Assembly (NCBI RefSeq): GCF_008704395.1
Contig: NZ_CP023695.1
Location: 7,068,001-7,132,000, forward strand
DNA from: Streptomyces alboniger
Lineage (GTDB): Bacteria > Actinomycetota > Actinomycetes > Streptomycetales > Streptomycetaceae
DNA: 64,000 bases
Direction: 5' to 3'
In this document: in pieces, positions 41,830 through 50,311 of the stretch
How the letters are laid out: every line of letters starts with the position of its first letter
Numbering within the stretch: position 1 is the first letter of the stretch
The notes under the pieces: generated by a model
What the model saw: only the letters and a program-made list of their open reading frames with translations
The model's database searches: none
Told to the model about the DNA's origin: nothing
Translations under genes and position numbers: made by a program

Positions 41830-43755
41830 ATGACCATTCTCGACACCATCCGGGGGCCGCGCGACCTGACGGCGCTGACCGGCGCCGAGCTCGACGAACT
41901 GTCCGAGGAGATCCGGGAGTTCCTGGTGCACGCGGTCGCCAGAACGGGTGGTCACCTCGGGCCCAACCTGGGGGTGGTGGAACTCTCCATCGCCCTCCAC
42001 CGGGTCTTCGCCTCGCCCGTGGACCGCATCGTGTGGGACACCGGGCACCAGAGCTACGTACACAAGTTGCTGACCGGACGTCAGGACTTCTCCAAGCTGC
42101 GCGGCAAGGGCGGCCTCTCGGGCTACCCCTCGCGCGCGGAGTCCGAGCACGACATCGTCGAGAACAGCCACGCCTCGACCGCGCTCGGCTGGGCGGACGG
42201 CCTCGCCAAGGCGCGCCAGGTGCTCGGCGGGCGAGGGCATGTGGTCGCCGTCATCGGGGACGGCGCGCTCACCGGTGGCATGGCGTGGGAGGCGCTGAAC
42301 AACATCGCAGCCGCGAAGGACCGGCCGCTGATCATCGTCGTCAACGACAACGAGCGGTCCTACGCCCCGACCATCGGCGGCCTCGCCGACCACCTCGCCA
42401 CGCTGCGGACCACCGACAGTTACGAACGGGTGCTCGCCTGGGGCAAGGACATACTCCAGCGCACACCTGTCGTCGGACGGACCCTCTACGAGTCCTTGCA
42501 CGGCGCCAAGAAGGGGTTCAAGGACGCCTTCGCGCCGCAGGGCATGTTCGAGGACCTGGGGCTCAAGTACGTGGGACCGATCGACGGGCACGATATCGGC
42601 GCCGTCGAGTCGGCCCTGCGGCGCGCGAAGCGCTTCCACGGGCCTGTCCTGATCCACTGCCTGACCGAGAAGGGCCGCGGTTACGAGCCCGCGCTCGCGG
42701 ACGAGGCCGACCGCTTCCACACGGTCGGCGTCATGGACCCGCTCACCTGCGAACCCCTCGCGGTCGCGGGCGGCCCCTCCTGGACCTCGGTGTTCGGCGA
42801 CGAGATGGTCCGCGTCGGCGCCGAGCGCGAGGACGTCGTCGCCATCACCGCCGCCATGCTGGGGCCGGTCGGGCTGAAGAAGTTCGCCGACGCCTACCCG
42901 GACCGCGTGTGGGATGTCGGCATCGCCGAGCAGCACGCCGCGGTCTCGGCCGCAGGGCTCGCCACCGGCGGCCTCCACCCGGTCGTGTCCGTGTACGCCA
43001 CCTTCCTCAACCGCGCCTTCGACCAGCTCCTGATGGATGTCGCGCTGCACCGCTGCGGGGTGACGTTCGTCCTGGACCGCGCCGGGGTCACCGGTGTGGA
43101 CGGAGCCTCGCACAACGGCATGTGGGATCTGTCGATCCTCCAGGTGGTGCCCGGCCTGCGGATCGCCGCGCCGCGCGACGCCGACCAGCTGCGGGCGCAG
43201 TTGCGGGAGGCGGTCGCCGTGGACGACGCGCCGACGCTCATCCGCTTCCCCAAGGAGTCGGTGGGGCCCGCGATCCCCGCGGTGGGCCGCGTCGGCGGTA
43301 TGGACGTCCTGCTCCAGGACACCGAGCCCGACGTGCTGCTCGTCGCGGTCGGGGTGATGGCACCGGTCTGTCTCCAGGCCGCCGAGCTGCTCCAGGCGCG
43401 CGGTCTGCGCTGCACCGTCGTCGACCCCCGCTGGGTCAAGCCCGTCGACGAGGAGCTGCCCGGTCTCGCGGCCCGGCACCGCCTCGTCGCCGTCGTCGAG
43501 GACAACAGCCGCTCCGCCGGGGTCGGTTCCGCCGTCGCGCTCGCCCTCGGGGACGCCGAAGTGGACGTACCGGTACGGCGGTTCGGGATTCCCGAGCAGT
43601 TCCTCCCGCACGCCAAGCGCAGTGAAGTCCTCGCCGATCTCGGACTCACGCCGGTCGAGATCGCGGGACGGATCAGCTCCACGCCGGCAGTGCAGGAGAG
43701 CGTGGGGGAGCAGGGTGCGGGGGCGCAGGGTCCAGGCAAGGAGTACAGCGCATGA
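41830..43755 (+). CDS. dxs: 1-Deoxy-D-xylulose-5-phosphate synthase
   Basis: A 641-aa thiamine-diphosphate enzyme that makes DXP from pyruvate and glyceraldehyde-3-phosphate, the first step of the MEP isoprenoid pathway. Visible features are [16 protein letters not shown] with the active-site His, the ThDP motif [18 protein letters not shown] near residue 146, RSYAPTIGG, and the transketolase pyrimidine region [20 protein letters not shown] near residue 364. Its place in the hopanoid operon suggests a dedicated copy that raises isoprenoid flux when hopanoids are made. The last 20 residues are a low-complexity Gly/Gln tail. The stop overlaps the next start (ATGA). Confidence 0.94.
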   Translation: MTILDTIRGPRDLTALTGAELDELSEEIREFLVHAVARTGGHLGPNLGVVELSIALHRVFASPVDRIVWDTGHQSYVHKLLTGRQDFSKLRGKGGLSGYPSRAESEHDIVENSHASTALGWADGLAKARQVLGGRGHVVAVIGDGALTGGMAWEALNNIAAAKDRPLIIVVNDNERSYAPTIGGLADHLATLRTTDSYERVLAWGKDILQRTPVVGRTLYESLHGAKKGFKDAFAPQGMFEDLGLKYVGPIDGHDIGAVESALRRAKRFHGPVLIHCLTEKGRGYEPALADEADRFHTVGVMDPLTCEPLAVAGGPSWTSVFGDEMVRVGAEREDVVAITAAMLGPVGLKKFADAYPDRVWDVGIAEQHAAVSAAGLATGGLHPVVSVYATFLNRAFDQLLMDVALHRCGVTFVLDRAGVTGVDGASHNGMWDLSILQVVPGLRIAAPRDADQLRAQLREAVAVDDAPTLIRFPKESVGPAIPAVGRVGGMDVLLQDTEPDVLLVAVGVMAPVCLQAAELLQARGLRCTVVDPRWVKPVDEELPGLAARHRLVAVVEDNSRSAGVGSAVALALGDAEVDVPVRRFGIPEQFLPHAKRSEVLADLGLTPVEIAGRISSTPAVQESVGEQGAGAQGPGKEYSA

Positions 43756-45137
43756 CAAAGGAGTTCGACCTCGGCAGGCTGCTCGCCGAGCGGGGCGCCG
43801 AGCGGTACGACCTGCACGCCCGGCACCTCAATCACCAGCTGCCGCGCATGCTGCACACCATCGGCTTCGACAAGGTCTACGAGCGTGCCGAGGGCGCGTA
43901 CTTCTGGGACGCCGAGGGCAACGAATACCTCGACATGCTCGCGGGCTTCGGGGTGATGGGCCTCGGTCGGCACCACCCCGTCGTACGCAAGGCGCTGCAC
44001 GACGTCCTGGACGCCTCGCTCGCCGACCTCACCCGCTTCGACTGCCAGCCGCTGCCGGGGCTGCTGGCCGAGCAACTGCTCCGCCACAGCCCGCACTTGG
44101 ACCGCGTCTTCTTCGGTAACAGCGGCACGGAAGCCGTCGAGACCGCGCTGAAATTCGCCCGGTACGCGACGGGCAGGCCGCGCGTGCTGTACTGCGCCCA
44201 CGCCTTCCACGGGCTGACCACCGGGTCGCTGTCCGTCAACGGCGAGAGCGGCTTCCGGGACGGCTTCGCACCGCTGCTGCCCGACACGGCCGTGCCGCTG
44301 GGCGATCTGGACGCGCTGCGCGCGGAGTTGAAGCACGGCGACGTCGCCGCGCTGATCGTCGAGCCCATCCAGGGCAAGGGCGTGCACGCGACACCGCCCG
44401 GATACCTGCGTGCCGCCCAGGAGTTGCTGCACCGGCACAAGGCGCTGCTGATCGCCGACGAGGTGCAGACGGGCCTCGGCAGGACCGGTGACTTCTACGC
44501 CTATCAGCACGAGGAGGGCGTCGAACCGGACCTGGTCTGTGTCGCGAAGGCGCTGTCGGGCGGCTATGTGCCGGTCGGCGCCACCCTCGGCAAGGACTGG
44601 ATCTTCAAGAAGGTCTACTCGTCGATGGACCGGGTGCTCGTCCACTCGGCGAGCTTCGGCTCCAACGCGCAGGCCATGGCGGCGGGCCTCGCCGTGCTGT
44701 CGGTGATGGAGGACGAGAAGGTCGTCGACAACGCGCGGGTCACGGGCGAGCTGCTCAGGTCCCGGCTCGCCGCCCTCGTCGACCGCTACGAGCTGCTGAG
44801 CGAGGTACGCGGCCGGGGCCTCATGGTCGGCATCGAGTTCGGCCGCCCCAAGTCGCTTAAGCTGCGCGGGCGTTGGTCGATGCTCCAGGCCGCCCGCAAG
44901 GGCCTCTTCGCGCAGATGGTCGTCGTACCGCTGCTGCAAAAGCACCGCATCCTCACCCAGGTCTCCGGCGACCACCTGGAAGTCATCAAGCTGATCCCGC
45001 CGCTCACCGTGGGGGAGCGGGAGGTGGACCGCTTCGTCGAGGCGTTCACCGCCGTCATGGACGAGGCGCACAGCGGTGGCGGGCTGATGTGGGACTTCGG
45101 CAGGACGCTGGTGAAGCAGGCGGTCGCGGGCCGCTGA
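43752..45137 (+). CDS. Class III PLP aminotransferase (HpnO-like)
   Basis: A 461-aa fold-type I aminotransferase. The metal/PLP phosphate segment is [17 protein letters not shown] near residue 123, [13 protein letters not shown] carries the PLP-ring Asp near residue 235, and Lys266 in [15 protein letters not shown] is the Schiff-base lysine. The class includes ornithine and acetylornithine aminotransferases. In the hopanoid context the best guess is HpnO-type amination of ribosylhopane to aminobacteriohopanetriol, a product known from Streptomyces. It is the last gene of the operon, coupled to dxs by ATGA overlap, and is followed by a long perfect inverted repeat. Confidence 0.85.
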   Translation: MTKEFDLGRLLAERGAERYDLHARHLNHQLPRMLHTIGFDKVYERAEGAYFWDAEGNEYLDMLAGFGVMGLGRHHPVVRKALHDVLDASLADLTRFDCQPLPGLLAEQLLRHSPHLDRVFFGNSGTEAVETALKFARYATGRPRVLYCAHAFHGLTTGSLSVNGESGFRDGFAPLLPDTAVPLGDLDALRAELKHGDVAALIVEPIQGKGVHATPPGYLRAAQELLHRHKALLIADEVQTGLGRTGDFYAYQHEEGVEPDLVCVAKALSGGYVPVGATLGKDWIFKKVYSSMDRVLVHSASFGSNAQAMAAGLAVLSVMEDEKVVDNARVTGELLRSRLAALVDRYELLSEVRGRGLMVGIEFGRPKSLKLRGRWSMLQAARKGLFAQMVVVPLLQKHRILTQVSGDHLEVIKLIPPLTVGEREVDRFVEAFTAVMDEAHSGGGLMWDFGRTLVKQAVAGR

Positions 45138-45160
45138 GCCGACGCGTCCAGGTATGGATT

Positions 45161-45195
45161 TTGCCTCTCGGGCAAGAAAGTTGCCCGAGAGGCAA
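45161..45195. promoter_or_regulatory. Perfect 35-base inverted repeat, probable operator of the XRE-cupin gene
   Basis: Arms TTGCCTCTCGGGCAA (45161-45175) and TTGCCCGAGAGGCAA (45181-45195) are exact reverse complements around GAAAG. Each arm is itself a TTGCC-N5-GGCAA inverted repeat, so there are two dyads in tandem. The site ends 20 bases before the regulator ATG. It could double as terminator of the hopanoid operon, which ends 23 bases upstream. Confidence 0.6.
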
Positions 45196-45215
45196 GGCTC
45201 TGGCTGAATCGGCGT

Positions 45216-45851
45216 ATGAGCCCCGCCGAGCCCGCCGAGCCGACCGGGCCGCCCGAGGCGGCCGAAGCGCTGCCCGCCGTCGCGCCGCAGCTGCGTGAGC
45301 TGCGCCGCCGCGCGTCCCTCACGCTGGAGGCCGCCGCCCGTACCGCCGGACTCTCGCCCGCCCACCTGTCCCGCCTGGAGACCGGGCAGCGCCAGCCCTC
45401 GCTGCCGATGCTGCTCGCGCTCGCACGCGTCTACGGTACGACGGTCTCCGAGCTGCTCGGAGAGACGGTCGCCGGCCGGGACGCGGTCGTCAGGGCCGCG
45501 GACATGGAGCCGACCCGGGCCGGTGGCTGGACCTACTGGCAGGCGGGCGCCCCCGGCCGCGGCATGCAGGCCCTGCGCGTACACGTCCCGTACGGCGCGC
45601 AGGGCGACATCGTGCGCGTGCATCCCGGCGAGGAGTGGCTGTACGTCCTTGGCGGGCGGCTGCGGCTGCGGCTCGGGGACGCCGCGCATACGCTCTCGCC
45701 GGGGGACAGCGCGCACTTCGACTCGCTGACCCCGCACCGGATCGCGGCCGCCGACCGGGGCGGCGCCGATCTCCTCTTCGTCCATACGTTGCTACAGAGC
45801 CCCGCCACCGCGCTGTGCCTCGGCGGCCCCACCCAGGGAGAACCGACATGA
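45216..45851 (+). CDS. XRE-family regulator with C-terminal cupin
   Basis: A 211-aa regulator. The helix-turn-helix spans about residues 27-80 (LRRRASLTLEAAARTAGLSPAHLSRLETG, then PSLPMLLALARVYG). The cupin sensor domain covers residues 115-195 with VHPGEEWLYVLGGRLRLRLGD and LSPGDSAHFDSLTPHRI, which keep the usual metal-binding His/Glu pattern. Such proteins sense small molecules. No Shine-Dalgarno sequence is visible before ATG 45216, so the message may be leaderless. The perfect repeat just upstream is a likely autoregulatory operator. It overlaps the small membrane protein gene by 4 bases. Confidence 0.85.
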   Translation: MSPAEPAEPTGPPEAAEALPAVAPQLRELRRRASLTLEAAARTAGLSPAHLSRLETGQRQPSLPMLLALARVYGTTVSELLGETVAGRDAVVRAADMEPTRAGGWTYWQAGAPGRGMQALRVHVPYGAQGDIVRVHPGEEWLYVLGGRLRLRLGDAAHTLSPGDSAHFDSLTPHRIAAADRGGADLLFVHTLLQSPATALCLGGPTQGEPT

Positions 45852-46021
45852 CGGAATCCGACCCGCAGGGACCGGTACGACCGGAGCGGCCCGCCGAGAA
45901 CACGATGGAGGAGAAGTTCCCGCGCGCTCTCTGGGTCCGGCTGATCATCTATGTGGCGGTCGGCCACCTCTTCGCCGCCTTCATCTACCTGCTGTTCGAA
46001 CTGGGCGCACAGAACAAGTAG
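45848..46021 (+). CDS. Small single-helix membrane protein (DUF6126-like)
   Basis: A 57-aa protein with a hydrophilic Pro/Glu-rich N-terminus (TESDPQGPVRPERPAEN), the motif EEKFPRALWVRL, and one transmembrane helix (IIYVAVGHLFAAFIYLLFELG). I recognise the pattern as the small actinomycete DUF6126 family of unknown function. AGGGAG stands before the ATG, which overlaps the stop of the XRE-cupin regulator (ATGA). The fixed pairing with that regulator suggests it is its target or a membrane accessory. Confidence 0.75.
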   Translation: MTESDPQGPVRPERPAENTMEEKFPRALWVRLIIYVAVGHLFAAFIYLLFELGAQNK

Positions 46022-46051
46022 CGGACCCGCCTCATACGGAGGGGAGCCGCC

Positions 46052-46849
46052 TCAGTCGAGGAGCCGCTCGCGCAGCCGCTCACGGGTCTCGGGCGTCACC
46101 TTGAGGCCCTCCGAAAGATAGGTGTCCGGGTCGCCCCAGGTCTGCTCGATCGTCTCGAACGCCGCCGCCAGATACTCGGCGCGGGCGTCGAAGAGGGGGT
46201 TGAGCAGCTCCATGACCTCGGGAGACATCGCGTTCGGGGAGTCGCTGGTGCGGTGCACCTTGTAGCGGCGGTGTGCCGCGTTCGACTCGAGGTAGTCCGC
46301 CTCGACGGCGTCACGCTCGACGCCGACGGCCAGCAGCGTGACCGCTATCGAAAGACCGGCGCGGTCCTTGCCCGCCGCGCAGTGCATCAGCGCGGGCACG
46401 CTGTCCTCGGCGAGGGCGTGCAGCACCCGGCTGTGCTCGGCCGTGCGCTCCTTGATGATCGTGCGGTAAGAGGACGACATCCGGTCCGCGGCCTTGCCGT
46501 CGGACAGGATGGCGCGCAGTTGGTCGAGATCGCCGTCGCGGACCATCTTCCAGAACTCGGCGCCGTCGGCCGGGTCGGTCAGCGGCAGGTTCACGTTGCG
46601 CACGCCGGGCAGCTCCACGTCCGGGCCTTCGAGGCGCTGGTCGGCGGCGTTGCGGAAGTCGAAGATCGTGTGCAGGCCCAGCGAGGAGAGGAACGCCGTG
46701 TCGGCCGCGGTGGCGTGCGCCAGGTGGCCGCTGCGGAAGAGCCTGCCGGGACGGATGCGGCGGCCGTCCACGGTCGGCAGCCCGCCCACGTCACGGAAGT
46801 TGCGCACTCCGGCAAGCTCAGGCTCTGTGGACGGGACCTGCTGCGTCAC
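46052..46849 (-). CDS. Tyrosine-protein phosphatase (PtpB/dual-specificity type)
   Basis: A 265-aa phosphatase. The P-loop HCAAGKDRAG has nucleophile Cys157 and Arg163 (Cx5R), with the Lys-Asp of the PtpB-like atypical lipid/protein phosphatases; the N-terminal NFRDVGGLPTVDGRRIRPGRLFRSG is also characteristic of this group. It may act on phosphotyrosine or phosphoinositides. GTG at 46849 has GAGGAG 7-8 bases upstream. It diverges from the SGNH hydrolase gene across a 270-base region and converges on the small membrane protein gene. Confidence 0.88.
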   Translation of the reverse strand: MTQQVPSTEPELAGVRNFRDVGGLPTVDGRRIRPGRLFRSGHLAHATAADTAFLSSLGLHTIFDFRNAADQRLEGPDVELPGVRNVNLPLTDPADGAEFWKMVRDGDLDQLRAILSDGKAADRMSSSYRTIIKERTAEHSRVLHALAEDSVPALMHCAAGKDRAGLSIAVTLLAVGVERDAVEADYLESNAAHRRYKVHRTSDSPNAMSPEVMELLNPLFDARAEYLAAAFETIEQTWGDPDTYLSEGLKVTPETRERLRERLLD

Positions 46850-47075
46850 GGGCTCTCCTCGGGGCTCTGCGGGCCGGCGCGGTGCGCCGGTGGATGCGCG
46901 TTCGACGATACGACACGGGTTCCCCGGGTGATCGCCCCTTCGCGCACGTGGCGCCGGGGCCGGTACGGTTGCGCGGACTTGCCCCCGGGAGAGCAGGCCG
47001 GAGTGCGGGACGGGGCTTATTCCGGGTTTGGGTGAATCTTGACCGGTGGCTTATCTCACGCCCCGTCAACCCCTC

Positions 47076-47091
47076 CCTACGGTGGCGTAGG
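47076..47091. promoter_or_regulatory. CCTACG-N4-CGTAGG inverted repeat
   Basis: Perfect 6-base arms (47076-47081 and 47086-47091) around GTGG lie 29 bases upstream of the SGNH hydrolase start. TACGGN2-4CGTAG dyads of this kind are frequent TetR-family operators near lipid genes in Streptomyces (from memory). TTGACC at 47039 could be a minus-35 box. Otherwise the 270-base divergent spacer shows nothing recognisable. Confidence 0.45.
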
Positions 47092-47119
47092 TCACTTGAG
47101 AGGTGAAGGATGTGGATCC

Positions 47120-47926
47120 GTGAGCGCAGAGTCGACAACCTTCATCAATCACCCCATCAACAACGGCGTATTCAACTCCTACGCAGCGGTCGGCGACAGC
47201 TTCACCGAAGGCGTCGGTGACCCGGGGCCCGGCGGCACGTTCGTCGGATGGGCCGATCGTCTCGCCGTCCTGCTGGACGACCGGGTACCCGAGCACACCT
47301 TCCGGTACGCCAACCTCGCCGTGCGCGGCAAGCTCCTCGACCAGATCGTCGCGGACCAGGTGCCGCGCGCCAAGGAGCTGGCCCCCGACCTCGTGACGTT
47401 CTGCGCGGGCGGCAACGACATCATCCGTCCGGGCACCGACCCGGACGAGCTGGCCGAGCGCTTCGAGCGGGCCGTCGCCGACCTCTCGTCGGCGGTCGGC
47501 ACGGTCATGGTGACCACCGGGTTCGACACCCGGGGCGTAGCGGTCCTCAAGCATCTGCGCGGCAAGATCGCCACGTACAACATGCATGTCCGCGCGGTCG
47601 CCGACCGCTATGGCTGCCCGGTGCTCGACCTGTGGTCCCTCAAGACCGTCCAGGACCGCCGCGCCTGGGACGGCGACCGGCTGCACCTCTCCGCCGAGGG
47701 CCACACCCGGGTGGCGCTGCGTGCCGCCCAGGTCCTCGGCCTGGAGGTGCCCGCCGACCCCGACCAGGCGTGGCCGCCGCTGCCGCCGCGCGGCACGCTG
47801 GACCTGCGGCGCGACGACATCCTCTGGGCGCGGGAGTACCTGGTGCCGTGGATCGGCCGGCGCATCCGGGGTGAGAGCTCGGGCGACCATGTGGAGGCCA
47901 AGCGGCCGGACTTGCTGCCGCTCTAG
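47120..47926 (+). CDS. SGNH/GDSL-type hydrolase
   Basis: A 268-aa esterase/lipase-fold protein without signal peptide. Block I is VGDSFTEG with nucleophile Ser27, block III is CAGGNDII near residue 97, and block V is DGDRLHLS with Asp186 and His189. The last 70 residues extend past the usual fold with DDILWAREYLVPWIGRRIRG, conserved in a group of actinomycete cytoplasmic esterases. The natural substrate is unknown. GTG at 47120 follows GAAGGA about ten bases upstream. The TetR gene converges on it. Confidence 0.85.
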   Translation: MSAESTTFINHPINNGVFNSYAAVGDSFTEGVGDPGPGGTFVGWADRLAVLLDDRVPEHTFRYANLAVRGKLLDQIVADQVPRAKELAPDLVTFCAGGNDIIRPGTDPDELAERFERAVADLSSAVGTVMVTTGFDTRGVAVLKHLRGKIATYNMHVRAVADRYGCPVLDLWSLKTVQDRRAWDGDRLHLSAEGHTRVALRAAQVLGLEVPADPDQAWPPLPPRGTLDLRRDDILWAREYLVPWIGRRIRGESSGDHVEAKRPDLLPL

Positions 47927-47948
47927 CGCTCCGCCGGAGCGGGCGGCG

Positions 47949-48563
47949 TTACGAGGCGGACAGGTCCTCGCGCCTCAGGCCCAGTTCGCGGGCCAGGGCC
48001 TCGTCCACCCAGTCGCGGGCCCGAGCGCGGGGCACGGCACCCTCGTACGCCGTCATCTGGACGGCGAGTCCATCGAGGAGCGCGGTGAGGCGCTGGGCCG
48101 CGCCCATGGGGTCCGGGCAGTGGAACTCGCCCGCGGCGCAGCCCTCCGCGACGACCTCGGCGAGCGCGGCCTTCCACTGCTGGTCGAGGTCCTGCGTCAC
48201 CGCGCGCAGCGTCGGCTCCCGCAGGGAGGCGGACCAGCCCTCTATCCACAGCCGCCAGCCCTTGGCCTGGCCGGTCGGCGCGTACCAGCGCACGGCCGCG
48301 CGCAACCGGCGCAGGGCCGAGGTGCGGCGGCCCAGCAGCTTGCGCAGCCGGGTCAGATCGCGCCGGGCGGCGTGTTCGAAGGCCGCGGCGAGCAGCTTCT
48401 CCTTGGACGAGAAGTGGTAGAGCACCAGCGCGTTGCTCACTCCGAGGGCCGCCGCGACATCGGCGATCCGTACGGCGGCCACGCCCCGCCTCTCGATCTG
48501 TTCGACGGTGGCGGCGAGCATCTCCGCCCGCCGCTCCGCCACGCTCAACCGCACCCCTGTCAC
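47949..48563 (-). CDS. TetR/AcrR-family regulator
   Basis: A 204-aa repressor-type protein. The N-terminal helix-turn-helix is AAVRIADVAAALGVSNALVLYHFSSKEKLLAAAF, preceded by RRAEMLAATVEQIERRG. The C-terminal domain is helical, with LRLWIEGW-type and DWVDEALARE segments of ligand-binding TetR proteins. The GTG at 48563 lies seven bases after a minus-10 box TAGGGT, so the message is probably leaderless and this start is favoured over upstream codons. It is divergent from the MBL-fold hydrolase gene, its likely target, with a shared spacer of 135 bases. Confidence 0.85.
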   Translation of the reverse strand: MTGVRLSVAERRAEMLAATVEQIERRGVAAVRIADVAAALGVSNALVLYHFSSKEKLLAAAFEHAARRDLTRLRKLLGRRTSALRRLRAAVRWYAPTGQAKGWRLWIEGWSASLREPTLRAVTQDLDQQWKAALAEVVAEGCAAGEFHCPDPMGAAQRLTALLDGLAVQMTAYEGAVPRARARDWVDEALARELGLRREDLSAS

Positions 48564-48570
48564 GCCGTGC

Positions 48571-48576
48571 ACCCTA
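48571..48576 (-). promoter_or_regulatory. Minus-10 box of leaderless TetR gene
   Basis: On the minus strand TAGGGT stands seven bases before the GTG at 48563, placing transcription start at the start codon. No Shine-Dalgarno sequence is present. Confidence 0.45.
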
Positions 48577-48698
48577 CCGAGGCCCGCCCGCGCCGCCCGA
48601 ACCACGTGACGTTCCGGCCTGCGCACTCCGCTTCCTGGAATGTGGCATCGCGGGCGGTGGACATAATGGGAGGCCTATCCACCTTTTCAGGAGGTCCC

Positions 48699-49895
48699 GT
48701 GTCCCGGTCCCTGATCCCCGGGCTCCGCACGCTGCGGTCCCCCGCCTTCGGCGCGGACCCGGCCGGCGCGCGGCTGGCGCGGATCCGCAGGTCGCCGAAC
48801 TTCTCCGTGGCCGACGGCGCCTTCCAGAACCCCGTAGGGGCGCGGGCCAGGCCCTCGGGGTCCACGCTGGAGTTCGCGAAGATCTACTTCCGCAAGGAGC
48901 AGCGCGTACGCCGCGGCCCCGCCGGCACGATCCCGGTGCACGCCACGACCCTCGCGGACCTCGCCAAGCCGCCGGCCGGCGGCCTGCGGATCACCTGGAT
49001 GGGGCACTCCAGCGTCCTCGCCGAGATCGACGGGCGGCGCGTGCTCTTCGACCCGGTGTGGGGCGAGCGGTGTTCGCCGTACTCCTTCGCGGGGCCCAAG
49101 CGGCTGCACCCCGTGCCGGTGCCCCTGAAGGCCCTCGGCCCGGTCGACGCCGTGGTCATCTCGCACGATCACTACGACCATCTGGACATGCCGACGATCA
49201 AGGCGCTGGCCGGTACGGGCACCGTGTTCGCGGTGCCGCTCGGCGTCGGCGCCCACCTGGAGCGCTGGGGCGTGCCCGTGGACCGGCTCCGCGAGCTGGA
49301 CTGGCACGAGTCGGCGCAGGTGGCGGGGCTGACCCTGACGGCGACGCCCGCGCGGCACTTCTGCGGCCGCGGCCTGCGCAACCCGCAGCACACGTTGTGG
49401 GCCTCCTGGGTGGTCGCGGGGCCCGAGCACCGCGTCTACCACAGCGGGGACACGGGGTACTTCCCGGGATTCCGGGACATCGGCGCCGAGCACGGCCCGT
49501 TCGACGTCACGATGGTCCAGATCGGCGCCTACTCCGAGTTCTGGCCGGACATCCACATGACGCCCGAGGAGGGCATGCGGGCCCACCTGGACCTCCAGGG
49601 CGGCCGACCGCAGGGGCTGATGCTGCCGATCCACTGGGGTACGTTCAACCTCGCCCCGCACCCGTGGTCGGAGCCCGGCGAGGGCACGCTCGCCGCGGCG
49701 CGCGGCGCGGGCGCCGACATCGCGCTGCCCTGCCCCGGCGAGCCCTTCGAACCGGGGGCGCGGAACGTACCGGCCGCCCCCTGGTGGCGCGGCGTCGCGG
49801 TCGTGCCGGACGGCGGCTGGCCCGCGGAGGCCGTGGACGAGCCGCGGGCCACGGCCGCGGACAGCGGGGACCCGGAGACGGCGCCCGTCGCCTAG
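48699..49895 (+). CDS. MBL-fold metallo-hydrolase (NAPE-PLD-like)
   Basis: A 398-aa metallo-beta-lactamase-fold protein. The metal motif HDHYDHLD starts at His156; ITWMGHSSVLAEIDGRRVLFDP is the N-terminal strand pair and VYHSGDTGYFPGF gives the bridging Asp; the last ligand is the His of LPIHWGTFNLAPHPW. The length and the segment PTIKAL after the motif are like N-acyl-phosphatidylethanolamine phospholipase D and UlaG-type lactonases. GTG at 48699 follows AGGAGG; an in-frame ATG at 48666 is possible. The divergent TetR regulator probably controls it. A perfect hairpin follows the gene. Confidence 0.85.
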   Translation: MSRSLIPGLRTLRSPAFGADPAGARLARIRRSPNFSVADGAFQNPVGARARPSGSTLEFAKIYFRKEQRVRRGPAGTIPVHATTLADLAKPPAGGLRITWMGHSSVLAEIDGRRVLFDPVWGERCSPYSFAGPKRLHPVPVPLKALGPVDAVVISHDHYDHLDMPTIKALAGTGTVFAVPLGVGAHLERWGVPVDRLRELDWHESAQVAGLTLTATPARHFCGRGLRNPQHTLWASWVVAGPEHRVYHSGDTGYFPGFRDIGAEHGPFDVTMVQIGAYSEFWPDIHMTPEEGMRAHLDLQGGRPQGLMLPIHWGTFNLAPHPWSEPGEGTLAAARGAGADIALPCPGEPFEPGARNVPAAPWWRGVAVVPDGGWPAEAVDEPRATAADSGDPETAPVA

Positions 49896-49930
49896 CCCGC
49901 GTCCGGCACCAGCCTCACCGAGCAGCACCA

Positions 49931-49958
49931 GCGCCCCGGCCGTCTCCGGCCGGGGCGC
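49931..49958. terminator. Terminator after the MBL-fold gene
   Basis: Perfect 12-base arms (49931-49942 and 49947-49958) with loop TCTC, 35 bases after the stop. Confidence 0.75.
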
Positions 49959-49971
49959 CCACCTGTGCGTT

Positions 49972-50048
49972 GCGAACCCGCGTGCGTACCCACGTACGAG
50001 TTGCCTTGCGAACCTGCGTACGAGTGATCCCACGAACCCGCGTGCGAG
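49972..50048. repeat. Degenerate short repeats in the spacer before the conservon
   Basis: CGAACC[CT]GCGT[GA]CG[TA] occurs three times, starting at 49973, 50009 and 50033, with a partial copy near 50061. They fill much of the 416-base gap before cvnA. The rest of the gap shows no clear promoter; TTGTCA at 50106 and TACCGT at 50142 are weak candidates that do not pair. Confidence 0.45.
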
Positions 50049-50311
50049 CAGAATCGGACCCCCGTGCGAGGTGTCATACCAGAGCGGGACGCACCCCCGC
50101 AGACTTTGTCAACTGCCCACCGCACATGATGCGTTGCCGACTACCGTGAGTGTTCGTCGGGCGACGCAGGGATCACGGCGCGGGCATGCCCTCGCGACCT
50201 GCCGGCCGGCGCGGCGATGCCGGAACTCCGTCGGAACCACGCCGGAACGACGTCGCAGAAGAGGAGTCGGGCCGCCCGCTGGAGCCCCGTCGCAACGTAC
50301 CGAGGACGCAG

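Noticed and set aside
42894..45785. Long minus-strand open frame across dxs and the aminotransferase
   Set aside because: Crosses two well-supported genes and has no recognisable domain or start signal.
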